Source: Candidatus Neomicrothrix sp. UBA2110
Lineage (GTDB): Bacteria > Actinomycetota > Acidimicrobiia > Acidimicrobiales > Poriferisodalaceae
Reading direction: 5' to 3'
DNA: 10,786 nucleotides
NCBI GenBank assembly: GCA_002331465.1
Contig: DCYM01000098.1
Location: forward strand, 1-10,786
A model generated the notes under the pieces. That model saw nothing but the letters and a program-made list of their open reading frames with translations. It made no database searches and was not told where the DNA came from. Positions 1-6,980 of this stretch are shown here, in pieces (position 1 is the stretch's first letter; each line of letters starts with the position of its first letter). A program made the position numbers and the translations under genes.

Positions 1-1
1 G

Positions 2-52
2 GCATCGGTTAGAGAACGCGAGCGTTGGGCAGAACAAGGGGTTATCTCATGA
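2..52 (+). CDS. hisD: Probable C-terminal end of histidinol dehydrogenase (partial)
   Basis: A frame open from the left edge encodes 16 residues (ASVREREREWAE-like, charged and helical, ending QGVIS) and stops at a TGA at 50-52. That TGA overlaps the ATG of hisC as ATGA. The same overlap recurs at three other junctions in this operon, and hisD is the usual gene before hisC in actinobacterial his operons. The fragment is too short for a family match, so the name rests on position and overlap style. A competing frame has a TAG at 10-12 but gives no coupling to hisC. Confidence 0.5.
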   Translation, partial: ASVRERERWAEQGVIS

Positions 53-1125
53 CGCGCCCCAGCATCCGATCAGATCTGCGGACTATGGAGGGCTATCACT
101 CACCTCAGCTTGATGTCGAAGTTCGCCTCAATACCAACGAGGCACCGTTTCCTCCGCCAGAAGAATTTGTTTCGGCTTTTTTGGACGAGGTCCGTCGCGT
201 CGACTGGCACCGATATCCCGATCGTTTAGCTCAAAGCCTCCGCGAGGACATTGCAGCAATTCATGAAGTTGAGCCTCAGCAAGTTTTTGTTGCTAACGGA
301 TCTAATGAGGTTCTTCAGACTATTTGCTTGACGTTCGGGGGTAGTGGCCGAACGGTTGCAACATTCGAGCCGACTTACGCGATGTACCAACAAATCGCTC
401 GAACGACCCAATGCAAAGTAATTGAGGCGGCACGGGATTCTCAGTATCGCGTTGCCCTGTCTGAGGTCGAGAAAGTTGTAGCACGGGATCACCCAAACAT
501 CATTTTTTTCTGTTCTCCGAACAACCCAACCGGAACCCCCGAAAAGCTTGAAGTTATTGAAGCAGCACTGAAGATTTCGGATGGTGTGGTCGTGGTGGAT
601 GAGGCCTATGGCCAGTTCGCTGATTTCACAGCTCTTGATTTATTACGCGGCGGTGAAGCTGTTGACTCCTTGATCGTCACTCGAACGTTTTCGAAGACGT
701 GGTCCATGGCAGGTGCCCGTTTGGGGTACTGCGTGGCGCCATCATGGATGTTGCCCGAATTCGAGAAAGTCGTCCTTCCGTACCATCTGGACTCTGTCAA
801 GCAGATCGCCGGTCGGGTGGCGCTCCGCTTTTATGGTGATATGGAAGAGAGAGTTGCGAAGCTTGGCGCCGAACGAGATCGGATTTTTGAGGCTCTGACC
901 CTCATGGGGTTAGATGTGTGGCCGTCACAAGCGAACTTCATTATGTTTCGAACTACCCCGTGCTCTTTGGGTGGCGACTATGTCTGGCAACGATTGGTGG
1001 ATCAGTCTGTGTTGATCCGCAATTGTTCGAATTGGCCTGGACTGTCTGACTGTCTGAGAGTCACTTTAGGTACTGAATACGAGAACAATATTTTCCTCGG
1101 AGCCCTCAAGGAGGCGTTGGCATGA
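49..1125 (+). CDS. hisC: Histidinol-phosphate aminotransferase
   Basis: HisC is a cytosolic PLP enzyme (fold-type I, class I/II aminotransferase). It transfers an amino group from glutamate to imidazole-acetol phosphate to form L-histidinol phosphate. The 358 residues are close to the usual family length. Visible landmarks are the N-terminal LNTNEAPFPPP segment (27-37), the SPNNPTG loop (156-162, Asn159 near the PLP), VVVDEAY (181-187, Asp184 for the pyridine nitrogen), the Schiff-base lysine Lys216 in TFSKTWSMAGARLGY with Arg224 as a phosphate contact, and the substrate-carboxylate arginine Arg337 in LRVTLGT. I chose the ATG at 49 because AAGGGG (36-41) lies 7 nt upstream and because it overlaps the preceding stop. 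A TTG at 25 would add eight residues with no better ribosome site. The stop overlaps hisB by 4 nt. Some HisC-like proteins act on aromatic amino acids, but the operon makes the histidine role secure. Confidence 0.96.
   Translation: MTRPSIRSDLRTMEGYHSPQLDVEVRLNTNEAPFPPPEEFVSAFLDEVRRVDWHRYPDRLAQSLREDIAAIHEVEPQQVFVANGSNEVLQTICLTFGGSGRTVATFEPTYAMYQQIARTTQCKVIEAARDSQYRVALSEVEKVVARDHPNIIFFCSPNNPTGTPEKLEVIEAALKISDGVVVVDEAYGQFADFTALDLLRGGEAVDSLIVTRTFSKTWSMAGARLGYCVAPSWMLPEFEKVVLPYHLDSVKQIAGRVALRFYGDMEERVAKLGAERDRIFEALTLMGLDVWPSQANFIMFRTTPCSLGGDYVWQRLVDQSVLIRNCSNWPGLSDCLRVTLGTEYENNIFLGALKEALA
1108..1114 (+). promoter_or_regulatory. Ribosome binding site of hisB
   Basis: AAGGAGG lies inside the last codons of hisC, 7 nt before the hisB ATG at 1122. 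It is the strongest Shine-Dalgarno sequence in the his operon. hisB can therefore recruit ribosomes directly as well as by coupling through the ATGA overlap. Confidence 0.8.
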
Positions 1126-1712
1126 CACGACAAGCGGATCGTCACCGAAATACCAAAGAAACACGCATCGACTTATCCCTAGAAATAGACGGCAGCGGGC
1201 AAGTAGAAGTCAGCACTGGGTTGCCATTTTTCGACCACATGTTGGCTCAACTGGCGAAACACTCTCGTTTTGATCTACGTCTCGAATGTGATGGCGACGT
1301 TGAAATTGACGCACACCACACTGTCGAAGACGTAGGGATAGCTCTCGGGGAAGCATTAGGTGAGGCGCTCGGTGGAAAAGAAGGAGTCCGTCGTTTTGCC
1401 GCGATAACCGTTCCATTGGACGAAGCAGCTGTGGAAGTTGTCCTTGATTTATCCGGGCGACCGTTCTTGCACTATGACGTGGAACCCCCCGGGGAGAAAA
1501 TCTTGGGGGAGCCACCTTTCGACCCTCAACTGTGCGAAGAGTTTTGGCGCGGGCTCACAATGGCTTCGGGAATCACTCTCCACATCGTCTTGCTACGCGG
1601 CCGAAATACTCATCACATCATCGAAGCGAGCTTCAAGGGGGTCGCTAGGGCCCTCTACGATGCGATTCGCGTGGTAGACGACGTCATGCCTTCCACTAAA
1701 GGCGTGCTGTGA
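1122..1712 (+). CDS. hisB: Imidazoleglycerol-phosphate dehydratase
   Basis: HisB dehydrates imidazole glycerol phosphate to imidazole-acetol phosphate, the substrate of HisC. It is a Mn-dependent enzyme that normally forms a 24-mer in the cytosol. The 196-residue length fits the single-domain form, without the histidinol-phosphatase domain fused in enterobacteria. Metal-ligand motifs are visible in both pseudo-repeats: FFDHM (His39), HHTVED (65-70) and HHIIEA (164-169). The FDHML region and the C-terminal PSTKGVL are also typical. The ATG overlaps the hisC stop and has a near-ideal ribosome site. No motif is missing. Histidinol-phosphate phosphatase must be encoded elsewhere. Confidence 0.97.
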   Translation: MTRQADRHRNTKETRIDLSLEIDGSGQVEVSTGLPFFDHMLAQLAKHSRFDLRLECDGDVEIDAHHTVEDVGIALGEALGEALGGKEGVRRFAAITVPLDEAAVEVVLDLSGRPFLHYDVEPPGEKILGEPPFDPQLCEEFWRGLTMASGITLHIVLLRGRNTHHIIEASFKGVARALYDAIRVVDDVMPSTKGVL

Positions 1713-1722
1713 GGACTATTAG

Positions 1723-2358
1723 ATGAATGGGTCTGATGGCCTGCCACTTGTAGCGGTATTGGATTATGGCATTGGAAATTTACGATCCGCCCAGAAAGGA
1801 TTTGAACGGGCAGGCGCCGACGTTCGTCTAACCGCTGACCCGGGCCTCATTGCTGATGCCGCAGGTGTCGTTCTCCCTGGAGTTGGCCACTTCGGCACCT
1901 GTATGCGCGAGTTGAGGGCAGCAAAGCTGGACGTTTTGGCGCGGTCAGTCATCGAATTAGGCGTTCCGTTTCTTGGGATTTGTGTTGGGATGCAGATGTT
2001 GTTCGAAGAATCGGAAGAAGCACCTGGAATTAAGGGGTTGGGTGTCTTACCCGGCACGGTTCGTCGCTTGCCTGACGGGCTGGCCAGGCCTCAGATGCAG
2101 TGGAACCAACTCGACATCAGGCTTCCAGGGTGCCCACTACTTCAGGGAATAGAGGACCAGTCGTGGATGTACTTTGTCCACAGTTACGCAGTCGAAACCG
2201 ATCCTGGATTAGTGATCGCCACCTGCGAATACGGGGTTGACCTTACAGCGATGGTCGGGAAAGGATCCCTGTGGGCGACACAGTTTCACCCCGAAAAATC
2301 AGGCGCCAAAGGTCAATCCTTCGCCGAGAACTTTCTTCAACAACTCACCGGCTCATGA
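1723..2358 (+). CDS. hisH: Imidazole glycerol phosphate synthase, glutamine amidotransferase subunit
   Basis: HisH hydrolyses glutamine and passes ammonia through the HisF barrel to form imidazole glycerol phosphate and AICAR. This 211-residue class I glutamine amidotransferase shows the complete triad: nucleophile Cys87 in GICVGMQ, then His189 and Glu191 in FHPEKS. The N-terminal DYGIGNLRS (14-22) and LPGVGHFG (51-58, oxyanion-strand region) match the family. The ATG at 1723 has TGAGGA (1710-1715) 7 nt upstream, and that sequence overlaps the hisB stop. The 10-bp gap after hisB is the only non-overlapping junction in the his operon. The hisH stop overlaps the hisA start by 4 nt. Its partner subunit HisF is encoded two genes downstream. 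Confidence 0.97.
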   Translation: MNGSDGLPLVAVLDYGIGNLRSAQKGFERAGADVRLTADPGLIADAAGVVLPGVGHFGTCMRELRAAKLDVLARSVIELGVPFLGICVGMQMLFEESEEAPGIKGLGVLPGTVRRLPDGLARPQMQWNQLDIRLPGCPLLQGIEDQSWMYFVHSYAVETDPGLVIATCEYGVDLTAMVGKGSLWATQFHPEKSGAKGQSFAENFLQQLTGS

Positions 2359-3092
2359 GTTTTGATCTTTACCCTGCGATTGACATACGGGACGGTCAAT
2401 GCGTCCGCCTTGTCCAAGGGGACTACGACCGTGAGATTCAATACCAGAACGACCCTGTAGAAGTAGCGCGTTCCTTTCAAGCTGCAGGAGCACGATGGAT
2501 CCATGTTGTGGATCTTGATGCTGCCCGTTCCGGGGACCCTAAGAACCTCGAAACAGTAGGAGCCATAGCGAAGGCGGTAGACGTTCCAGTGCAGAGCGGA
2601 GGCGGAGTCAGAAGCGTCGAAGCTGCGGAGCGGCTCTATCAAGTCGGTGTGTCTCGCTGCGTACTCGGGACGGCAGCCGTTGAAAACCCTGTGTTGGTCC
2701 AAGAATTAACGGAGATGGGACACCGCGTTGCCGTAGGTCTTGATGTTCGAGGTGATCAAGTAGCGACCCGAGGTTGGGAAACGGACAGCGGCCAAAGCAT
2801 CTTTGACCTGCTCCCCAGTTTCGAAAACGGTGGGGTTGAGGCGGTAGTAGTGACGCAGATCAGCAGAGATGGAATGGGCACTGGACCCGATGTAGAGGGT
2901 CTTAGCGCTGTCCTTACAGCAACATCACTAGATGTGATCGCTAGCGGGGGAGTTGGATCGCTCCTCCACATTCGCCAGTTGACGAAGTTGGAAGTCGCCG
3001 GGCGACGCCTCGGCGGGATAATCGTTGGAAAGGCAATCCACGATGGCGTTATACAAGTTTCTGCCGCTGTAGAAGCGGCGGCGAATCAATGA
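2355..3092 (+). CDS. hisA: ProFAR isomerase (HisA; PriA-like dual activity not excluded)
   Basis: This cytosolic (beta/alpha)8 barrel of 245 residues performs the Amadori isomerisation of ProFAR to PRFAR, the substrate of HisF. General acid/base residues are visible as Asp10 (YPAIDIRDG) and Asp130 (VGLDVRGD), with Thr168 in the VTQISRDG loop. Phosphate-binding glycines occur in SGGGVRS (81-87) and ASGGVGS (196-202). The [11 protein letters not shown] stretch (55-65) resembles ordinary HisA more than PriA, while TRGWETD (138-144) is shared with both. Many actinobacteria lack trpF and use PriA for both pathways, so dual function stays open. There is no Shine-Dalgarno sequence, so translation probably depends on coupling to hisH through ATGA at 2355-2358. 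The start follows from that overlap. Confidence 0.94.
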   Translation: MSFDLYPAIDIRDGQCVRLVQGDYDREIQYQNDPVEVARSFQAAGARWIHVVDLDAARSGDPKNLETVGAIAKAVDVPVQSGGGVRSVEAAERLYQVGVSRCVLGTAAVENPVLVQELTEMGHRVAVGLDVRGDQVATRGWETDSGQSIFDLLPSFENGGVEAVVVTQISRDGMGTGPDVEGLSAVLTATSLDVIASGGVGSLLHIRQLTKLEVAGRRLGGIIVGKAIHDGVIQVSAAVEAAANQ

Positions 3093-3859
3093 AGACAGTA
3101 CGAGTGATCCCGTGTCTTGACGTCGATGCTGGTCGCGTAGTCAAAGGAGTAAATTTTGTATCGCTCCGTGACGCTGGCGACCCAGTGGAACTGGCTGCTC
3201 AGTATGACGCGCAGGGTGCGGACGAAATCATCTTTCTCGATATAACTGCAAGTTCCGATAACCGCGAAACCATCGTCGATCTAGCCGAGAGAGCCGCTGA
3301 ACAGGTTTCCATACCCTTCACAATTGGCGGAGGAATTAGATCCGTAGACGACGCACGGTTGCTTCTGCGAGCGGGTGCCGACAAGGTGTCGGTTAACTCA
3401 GCCGCGGTTGAGCGTCCTGAGCTGATCACCGAGCTCGCAGATTCTTTCGGAAGTCAATGCGTGGTAGTCGCTGTAGATGCAAAATCAAATAACGATGAGA
3501 CGTGGAATGTTTATGTCAAAGGAGGCCGCGAAGATACGGGCTTGGACGCGGTTGCCTGGTCAACAGAAGTGGCGCTCCGAGGGGCAGGTGAAATTCTCCT
3601 TACCTCGATGGACGGAGACGGGACACGAAGGGGCTACGACCTCGAACTCACCCGCTTGGTTGGCGACGCAGTCACCGTTCCAGTTATCGCAAGTGGTGGT
3701 GTGGGGTCGCTTCAACATCTAATCGACGGAGCTATCGATGGTCGCGCTGACGCGCTGCTCGCAGCATCAATATTTCACTTTGGGAAGCACACCGTGTCGG
3801 AAGCTAAGCATGCACTTTTACAAGCGGGCGTAGCGGTCAGACCGCCTCTCAATGATTGA
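3089..3859 (+). CDS. hisF: Imidazole glycerol phosphate synthase, cyclase subunit
   Basis: HisF is the barrel subunit that uses HisH-derived ammonia to turn PRFAR into imidazole glycerol phosphate and AICAR, which links histidine to purine synthesis. The 256 residues match the family. Catalytic Asp11 ([10 protein letters not shown]) and Asp130 (VVAVDAKS) are present. So are VKGVNF (18-23), the phosphate-binding TIGGGIRS (78-85), the NSAAVERP segment, [10 protein letters not shown] (170-179) and IASGGVGS. The ATG overlaps the hisA stop by 4 nt and lacks a clear ribosome site, again suggesting coupled translation. It is the last his gene here, followed 30 bp later by an unrelated synthetase where actinobacteria often carry hisI. 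Confidence 0.97.
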   Translation: MKTVRVIPCLDVDAGRVVKGVNFVSLRDAGDPVELAAQYDAQGADEIIFLDITASSDNRETIVDLAERAAEQVSIPFTIGGGIRSVDDARLLLRAGADKVSVNSAAVERPELITELADSFGSQCVVVAVDAKSNNDETWNVYVKGGREDTGLDAVAWSTEVALRGAGEILLTSMDGDGTRRGYDLELTRLVGDAVTVPVIASGGVGSLQHLIDGAIDGRADALLAASIFHFGKHTVSEAKHALLQAGVAVRPPLND

Positions 3860-3889
3860 TAGCTATCTAGAATCGGTTAGCTTCGACGT

Positions 3890-5473
3890 ATGAGCTATCC
3901 AGGCACCTATGCGAACGAAAAACCTGATCATCCAGCTGTCATCATGGCTGGCACCGGAGAGCATCTCTCCTATAAAGAACTTGACGATCGGTCCGCTCGC
4001 TTCGCTCAATTGATGTGGGATCTCGGTCTACGCGCGGGTGACCATGTCGCTATCTTCGCCGACAACCACATCAGATATTTTGAGGCCTATTGGGGTGCCC
4101 TCCGCAGCGGTTTGTTTTTCACAACCGTAAATCGTTTTCTAACAGCCGAAGAAGCTTCGTACATCGTTCGAGACTGCCAAGCGAAAGTGCTTGTGGCTAG
4201 CCAAGCAGTCAAGAACGTTGCCGTTGAAATGCTTCCAGACATTGGCACCTGCCCCATCCGTCTCATGTTTGATGGGGTCGCTGAAGGATATGAAAGTTTT
4301 GAATCAGCAATTGGAAGCTACCCGCCGGAACCGCTCCAGGAGCAGCCACGGGGATCAATAATGCTTTACAGCTCCGGAACCACTGGGCAACCCAAAGGGA
4401 TTAAGCGACCACTCGACGGTTCACAAATCACCGATCCGGACCCGATCGGAGCAGGGCTTGTGGGCGCATTATTTGGGATCAACGCCCAGTCGGTGTATTT
4501 GTCCCCAGCGCCGTTGTACCACTCCGCTCCGCTGGCTTTTAGCACCGGAACTCAATCGGTCGGCGGAACGGTCGTCGTGTTGGAAAAGTTCGACCCTCTG
4601 GAAGCTCTCCAAGCGATAGAAACCTACGGAGTTACCGCCTCCCAATGGGTTCCGACGATGTTCACACGTATGTTGAAGCTGCCAGAGGCTGATCGCAACC
4701 GCCATGACTTATCTAGTCATCAGGTGGCTGTTCATGCAGCAGCACCCTGCCCGATTGAAGTGAAACATCAGATGTTGGAATGGTGGGGACCGATTTTGCA
4801 CGAATATTACGCTGGTACCGAACTCAACGGCTTTTGCTACGTAGGTCCACAAGATTGGATTGCTCATCCCGGGACCGTGGGAAAGCCGCTAATCGGGACT
4901 CTTCACATCTGCGACGACGATGGCGTAGAGATTGAAGCTGGTGAGCCTGGGCTTATCTACTTCGAACGCGAGGAACAAGCTTTCGAGTACCACAACGCCC
5001 CCGAAAAGACCCGAAGTTCGCAGCATCCTGACCATCATTTGTGGACAACTCTCGGTGATGTTGGACGGGTTGATGAGGATGGCTTTCTTTATCTAACGGA
5101 TCGCAAGGCGTTCATGATTATCTCCGGCGGAGTCAATATCTACCCGCAAGAAATTGAGGACTGTCTGATTGTTCACCCTGAGGTAGCTGACGTCGCTGTA
5201 TTTGGAGTGCCCAATGCTGATTTCGGGGAAGAAGTAAAAGCGGTAGTCCAACCAGCCGAAGGAACAGAAGGAACACGAAATCTTGAGAGGCGACTACTCG
5301 ACTATGCCCGAGAGCACATCGCCGCGTTCAAGGTCCCAAGATCGGTTGACTTTCGAAACGAGCTACCTCGGCTACCTACTGGAAAATTGTATAAAAGGCT
5401 TCTTCGAGATGAGTATTGGGGCGACAGTTCAACTGCCGAAGTTTCTCCGATAGAGCGAATCACCGAGTCCTAG
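3890..5473 (+). CDS. AMP-forming acyl-CoA synthetase (FadD-like)
   Basis: This 527-residue member of the ANL adenylating superfamily should activate a carboxylic acid with ATP and join it to coenzyme A. Core motifs appear in order: the P-loop YSSGTTGQPKGIK (160-172), APLYHSAP (207-214), the A5 motif YYAGTE (306-311) in place of the more usual YGxTE, A7 LGDVGRVDEDG (388-398) with Asp390, the hinge YLTDRK (401-406), A8 IISGGVNIYPQE (410-421), and the A10 lysine Lys499 in LPTGKLYKR. All key residues are present and length is normal. The chain-length or aromatic substrate cannot be read from sequence. It follows hisF by 30 bp with no convincing ribosome site before the ATG at 3890. It may read through from the his operon or have a leaderless transcript. 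The DUF1330 and hydrolase genes downstream suggest catabolism rather than lipid synthesis, which is an inference. Confidence 0.92.
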   Translation: MSYPGTYANEKPDHPAVIMAGTGEHLSYKELDDRSARFAQLMWDLGLRAGDHVAIFADNHIRYFEAYWGALRSGLFFTTVNRFLTAEEASYIVRDCQAKVLVASQAVKNVAVEMLPDIGTCPIRLMFDGVAEGYESFESAIGSYPPEPLQEQPRGSIMLYSSGTTGQPKGIKRPLDGSQITDPDPIGAGLVGALFGINAQSVYLSPAPLYHSAPLAFSTGTQSVGGTVVVLEKFDPLEALQAIETYGVTASQWVPTMFTRMLKLPEADRNRHDLSSHQVAVHAAAPCPIEVKHQMLEWWGPILHEYYAGTELNGFCYVGPQDWIAHPGTVGKPLIGTLHICDDDGVEIEAGEPGLIYFEREEQAFEYHNAPEKTRSSQHPDHHLWTTLGDVGRVDEDGFLYLTDRKAFMIISGGVNIYPQEIEDCLIVHPEVADVAVFGVPNADFGEEVKAVVQPAEGTEGTRNLERRLLDYAREHIAAFKVPRSVDFRNELPRLPTGKLYKRLLRDEYWGDSSTAEVSPIERITES

Positions 5474-5485
5474 GCATCAGAATTT

Positions 5486-5519
5486 AGATGTCCTGTGAAG
5501 TCCTGAGGGGACGTCTTTT
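5486..5519 (+). terminator. Possible rho-independent terminator after the acyl-CoA synthetase
   Basis: AGATGTCC (5486-5493) can pair with GGACGTCT (5509-5516), giving an 8-bp stem with one G-U pair and a 15-nt loop. A short T run follows (5516-5519). It begins 12 bp after the synthetase stop. The large loop and short T tract make it a weak terminator, and its right arm also contains one of the GGACGT motifs listed separately. Confidence 0.4.
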
Positions 5520-5548
5520 AGTAGCGGACGTGGTTAGCGCAAACGTCC
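5509..5548. promoter_or_regulatory. Three GGACGT motifs at 17-bp spacing, candidate operator
   Basis: GGACGT occurs at 5509-5514 and 5526-5531, and its reverse complement ACGTCC at 5543-5548. The start-to-start spacing is exactly 17 bp both times. The last two can also form a 6-bp stem with an 11-nt loop. They lie in the 121-bp gap before the DUF1330 gene, where its promoter should be. A regulator-binding role is an inference, and RNA structure or chance are the alternatives. Confidence 0.3.
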
Positions 5549-5594
5549 TAGAGTTGGAGACACCTGCATCACGCAGGCGGACAATGGGGGCGAA

Positions 5595-5882
5595 ATGTCG
5601 GTTTATTTTGTTGTACAAGAGCAAGTCGATGACCCGGCTGGGCTAAAGAACTATATGAAAGCCGCTAGGGCATCTTCGCTTGGGCGAGGTCGAGCGATCG
5701 TCGTCGATGACGACGTGCGTTCTATCGAAGGGGATTGGCATGGTTCGCGGTTGGTGATTCTCGAATTTGACGATGAAGAAGCCTTCAGAGACTGGTATGA
5801 CTCTCCGGAGTACCAGGCGGCTCTGCCCCTGCGTCTGTCGTCAACGGATTCGCGTGGTGCTCTCGCAAAAGGGCTCGGTTAG
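5595..5882 (+). CDS. DUF1330 family small protein
   Basis: This 95-residue cytosolic protein has the DUF1330 pattern (ferredoxin-like, dimeric alpha/beta barrel type fold). The landmarks are an N-terminal strand YFVVQEQV (4-11), GRGRAIVVDDDVRSIEGDW (30-48), the RLVILEF strand (52-58), and the signature FRDWYDSPEYQ (64-74) followed by a C-terminal helix. Length is normal. The biochemical role of the family is not established, although members often sit among catabolic genes and some resemble small monooxygenase or isomerase folds. The ATG at 5595 is preceded only by a G-run (5586-5590), a poor ribosome site. The hydrolase starts 73 bp downstream on the same strand. Confidence 0.85.
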   Translation: MSVYFVVQEQVDDPAGLKNYMKAARASSLGRGRAIVVDDDVRSIEGDWHGSRLVILEFDDEEAFRDWYDSPEYQAALPLRLSSTDSRGALAKGLG

Positions 5883-5899
5883 CTGGTGCCCGCCCGGCG

Positions 5900-5911
5900 C
5901 CGTTATAACGG
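5900..5911. promoter_or_regulatory. 12-bp perfect palindrome before the MBL-fold gene
   Basis: CCGTTATAACGG is an exact inverted repeat in the 73-bp gap between the DUF1330 gene and the hydrolase, 44 bp before the hydrolase ATG. It contains a TATAAC that could serve as a -10 element, although I see no good -35. One or more such palindromes are expected by chance in a window this size, so only its intergenic position makes it a candidate operator. Confidence 0.25.
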
Positions 5912-5940
5912 GATTAAGCCTGCAACAGGAAAGCCTTAAA

Positions 5941-5946
5941 GAGGAG
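5941..5946 (+). promoter_or_regulatory. Ribosome binding site that sets the MBL-fold start
   Basis: GAGGAG, within a longer purine-rich AAAGAGGAGA stretch, lies 9 nt before the ATG at 5956. It favours that start over longer readings of the same frame, which would run back through the DUF1330 gene. Confidence 0.75.
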
Positions 5947-5955
5947 ATCGACAAG

Positions 5956-6846
5956 ATGCAAACCTGGAGTATTGGCGAAGCGAAAATTACCAAAGTTGTA
6001 GAAATGGAGCAGATGTGGCCGGGGTCAGCGGTGATACCCGATGCCAACTCGGCAGCGCTGCTCGAACACGACTGGATCTTGGGGCCATTTGCGGACAGCG
6101 AAAATGGGCGGATCCGACTTTCGTTCCACGCTTTCTGTATCGAAATTGGCGATGAGAAAATCGTTGTTGACACCTGCGCCGGAAACGACAAGACACGACC
6201 AAATTTTGCGGCACTGAGCAATCTTGATACCGATTTTATGCACAAGATGACAGAAGCGGGGTTTGGTCCAGATGACGTTACCGCTGTGATTTGCACGCAT
6301 CTTCACGTTGACCACGTTGGGTGGAATACGCGGTTACTTAATGGAGTTTGGCAACCGACTTTCCCTAAAGCCCGCTATCTGTTCGGCGAGACTGAATGGG
6401 CTCACTGGCGTGTGGAACCTCAAGTTTATGGTGACGTCGTCGGAGACAGCATCCAACCATGTATCGACGCTGGTTTAGCTGAACTTGTCCAAAGTGATAT
6501 GCAACTAAATGACGCTATTTGGCTGGAACCAACCCCAGGTCATACCCCAGGTCATCACAGTGTTTGCATCTCATCGGGAGGAGAGGACGCGATCATTACC
6601 GGTGACCTATGCCATCATCCCATTCAATTTGAACTCCCTCACTGGTCAAGTGAACCTGACGTCGATAAACCAGCTGCGATTACAATGCGCCGGCGTTTCG
6701 CTGAGCGATACTGCGATGATCACACGTTGATTCTTGGAACGCATTTTGGAGGACCCTCGTGCGGGTACCTTCGGCCCTTAGGTAATTCGTGGTGGCTGGA
6801 CTCCAAGGGTTTCGCGGATATTGACGACAATCTCTCAAATGGCTAA
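5956..6846 (+). CDS. Metallo-beta-lactamase-fold hydrolase
   Basis: This 296-residue protein belongs to the broad metallo-beta-lactamase superfamily, the branch that includes lactonases and methyl-parathion-hydrolase-like enzymes. The dinuclear metal site is complete: THLHVDH (114-120; His115, His117, Asp119, His120), His196 in TPGHTPGH, Asp217 in ITGDLCH, and His263 in GTHFGGP. The N-terminal part (54-74, RLSFHAFCIEIGDEKIVVDTC) forms the usual first strands of the fold. There is no signal peptide, so it is probably cytosolic. The substrate is unknown; a lactone, thioester or other ester would fit the fold. It is the last gene of the + strand run, and a convergent helicase gene follows after 134 bp. 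The start is set by a strong ribosome site. Confidence 0.9.
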   Translation: MQTWSIGEAKITKVVEMEQMWPGSAVIPDANSAALLEHDWILGPFADSENGRIRLSFHAFCIEIGDEKIVVDTCAGNDKTRPNFAALSNLDTDFMHKMTEAGFGPDDVTAVICTHLHVDHVGWNTRLLNGVWQPTFPKARYLFGETEWAHWRVEPQVYGDVVGDSIQPCIDAGLAELVQSDMQLNDAIWLEPTPGHTPGHHSVCISSGGEDAIITGDLCHHPIQFELPHWSSEPDVDKPAAITMRRRFAERYCDDHTLILGTHFGGPSCGYLRPLGNSWWLDSKGFADIDDNLSNG

Positions 6847-6892
6847 CTGTCGCCTGACCAGTTGAGGCAAACCATACGGCTTTGACATATTT

Positions 6893-6968
6893 GAGACCAG
6901 CGGGCGCGGTCTCGATCAGCCCTGAGAAATTTGAAAGAACTCGGGTCCGCCGACGCGCCCCGGCCCGA
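6893..6968. terminator. Hairpins between convergent genes, possible terminators
   Basis: Two hairpins lie in the 134-bp gap between the convergent hydrolase and helicase genes. GAGACC (6893-6898) pairs with GGTCTC (6908-6913) as a perfect 6-bp stem with a 9-nt loop and no T tract. TCGGG plus CC (6941-6948) pairs with GG plus CCCGA (6962-6968) with one bulged base. On the - strand this second hairpin is followed by GTTCTTTC, as expected for a terminator of the helicase transcript. Neither is strong. Confidence 0.35.
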
Positions 6969-6980
6969 ACGACACTCAGA

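Noticed and set aside
3858..3867. 10-bp palindrome GATAGCTATC at the hisF stop
   Set aside because: Short, AT-rich and partly inside the hisF stop region, with no T tract for a terminator. Chance is sufficient.
5767..5955. Longer N-terminus for the MBL-fold protein, starting at 5767 inside the DUF1330 gene
   Set aside because: The extra residues read as out-of-frame DUF1330 sequence, and a strong GAGGAG site precedes the ATG at 5956, which gives the normal family start.
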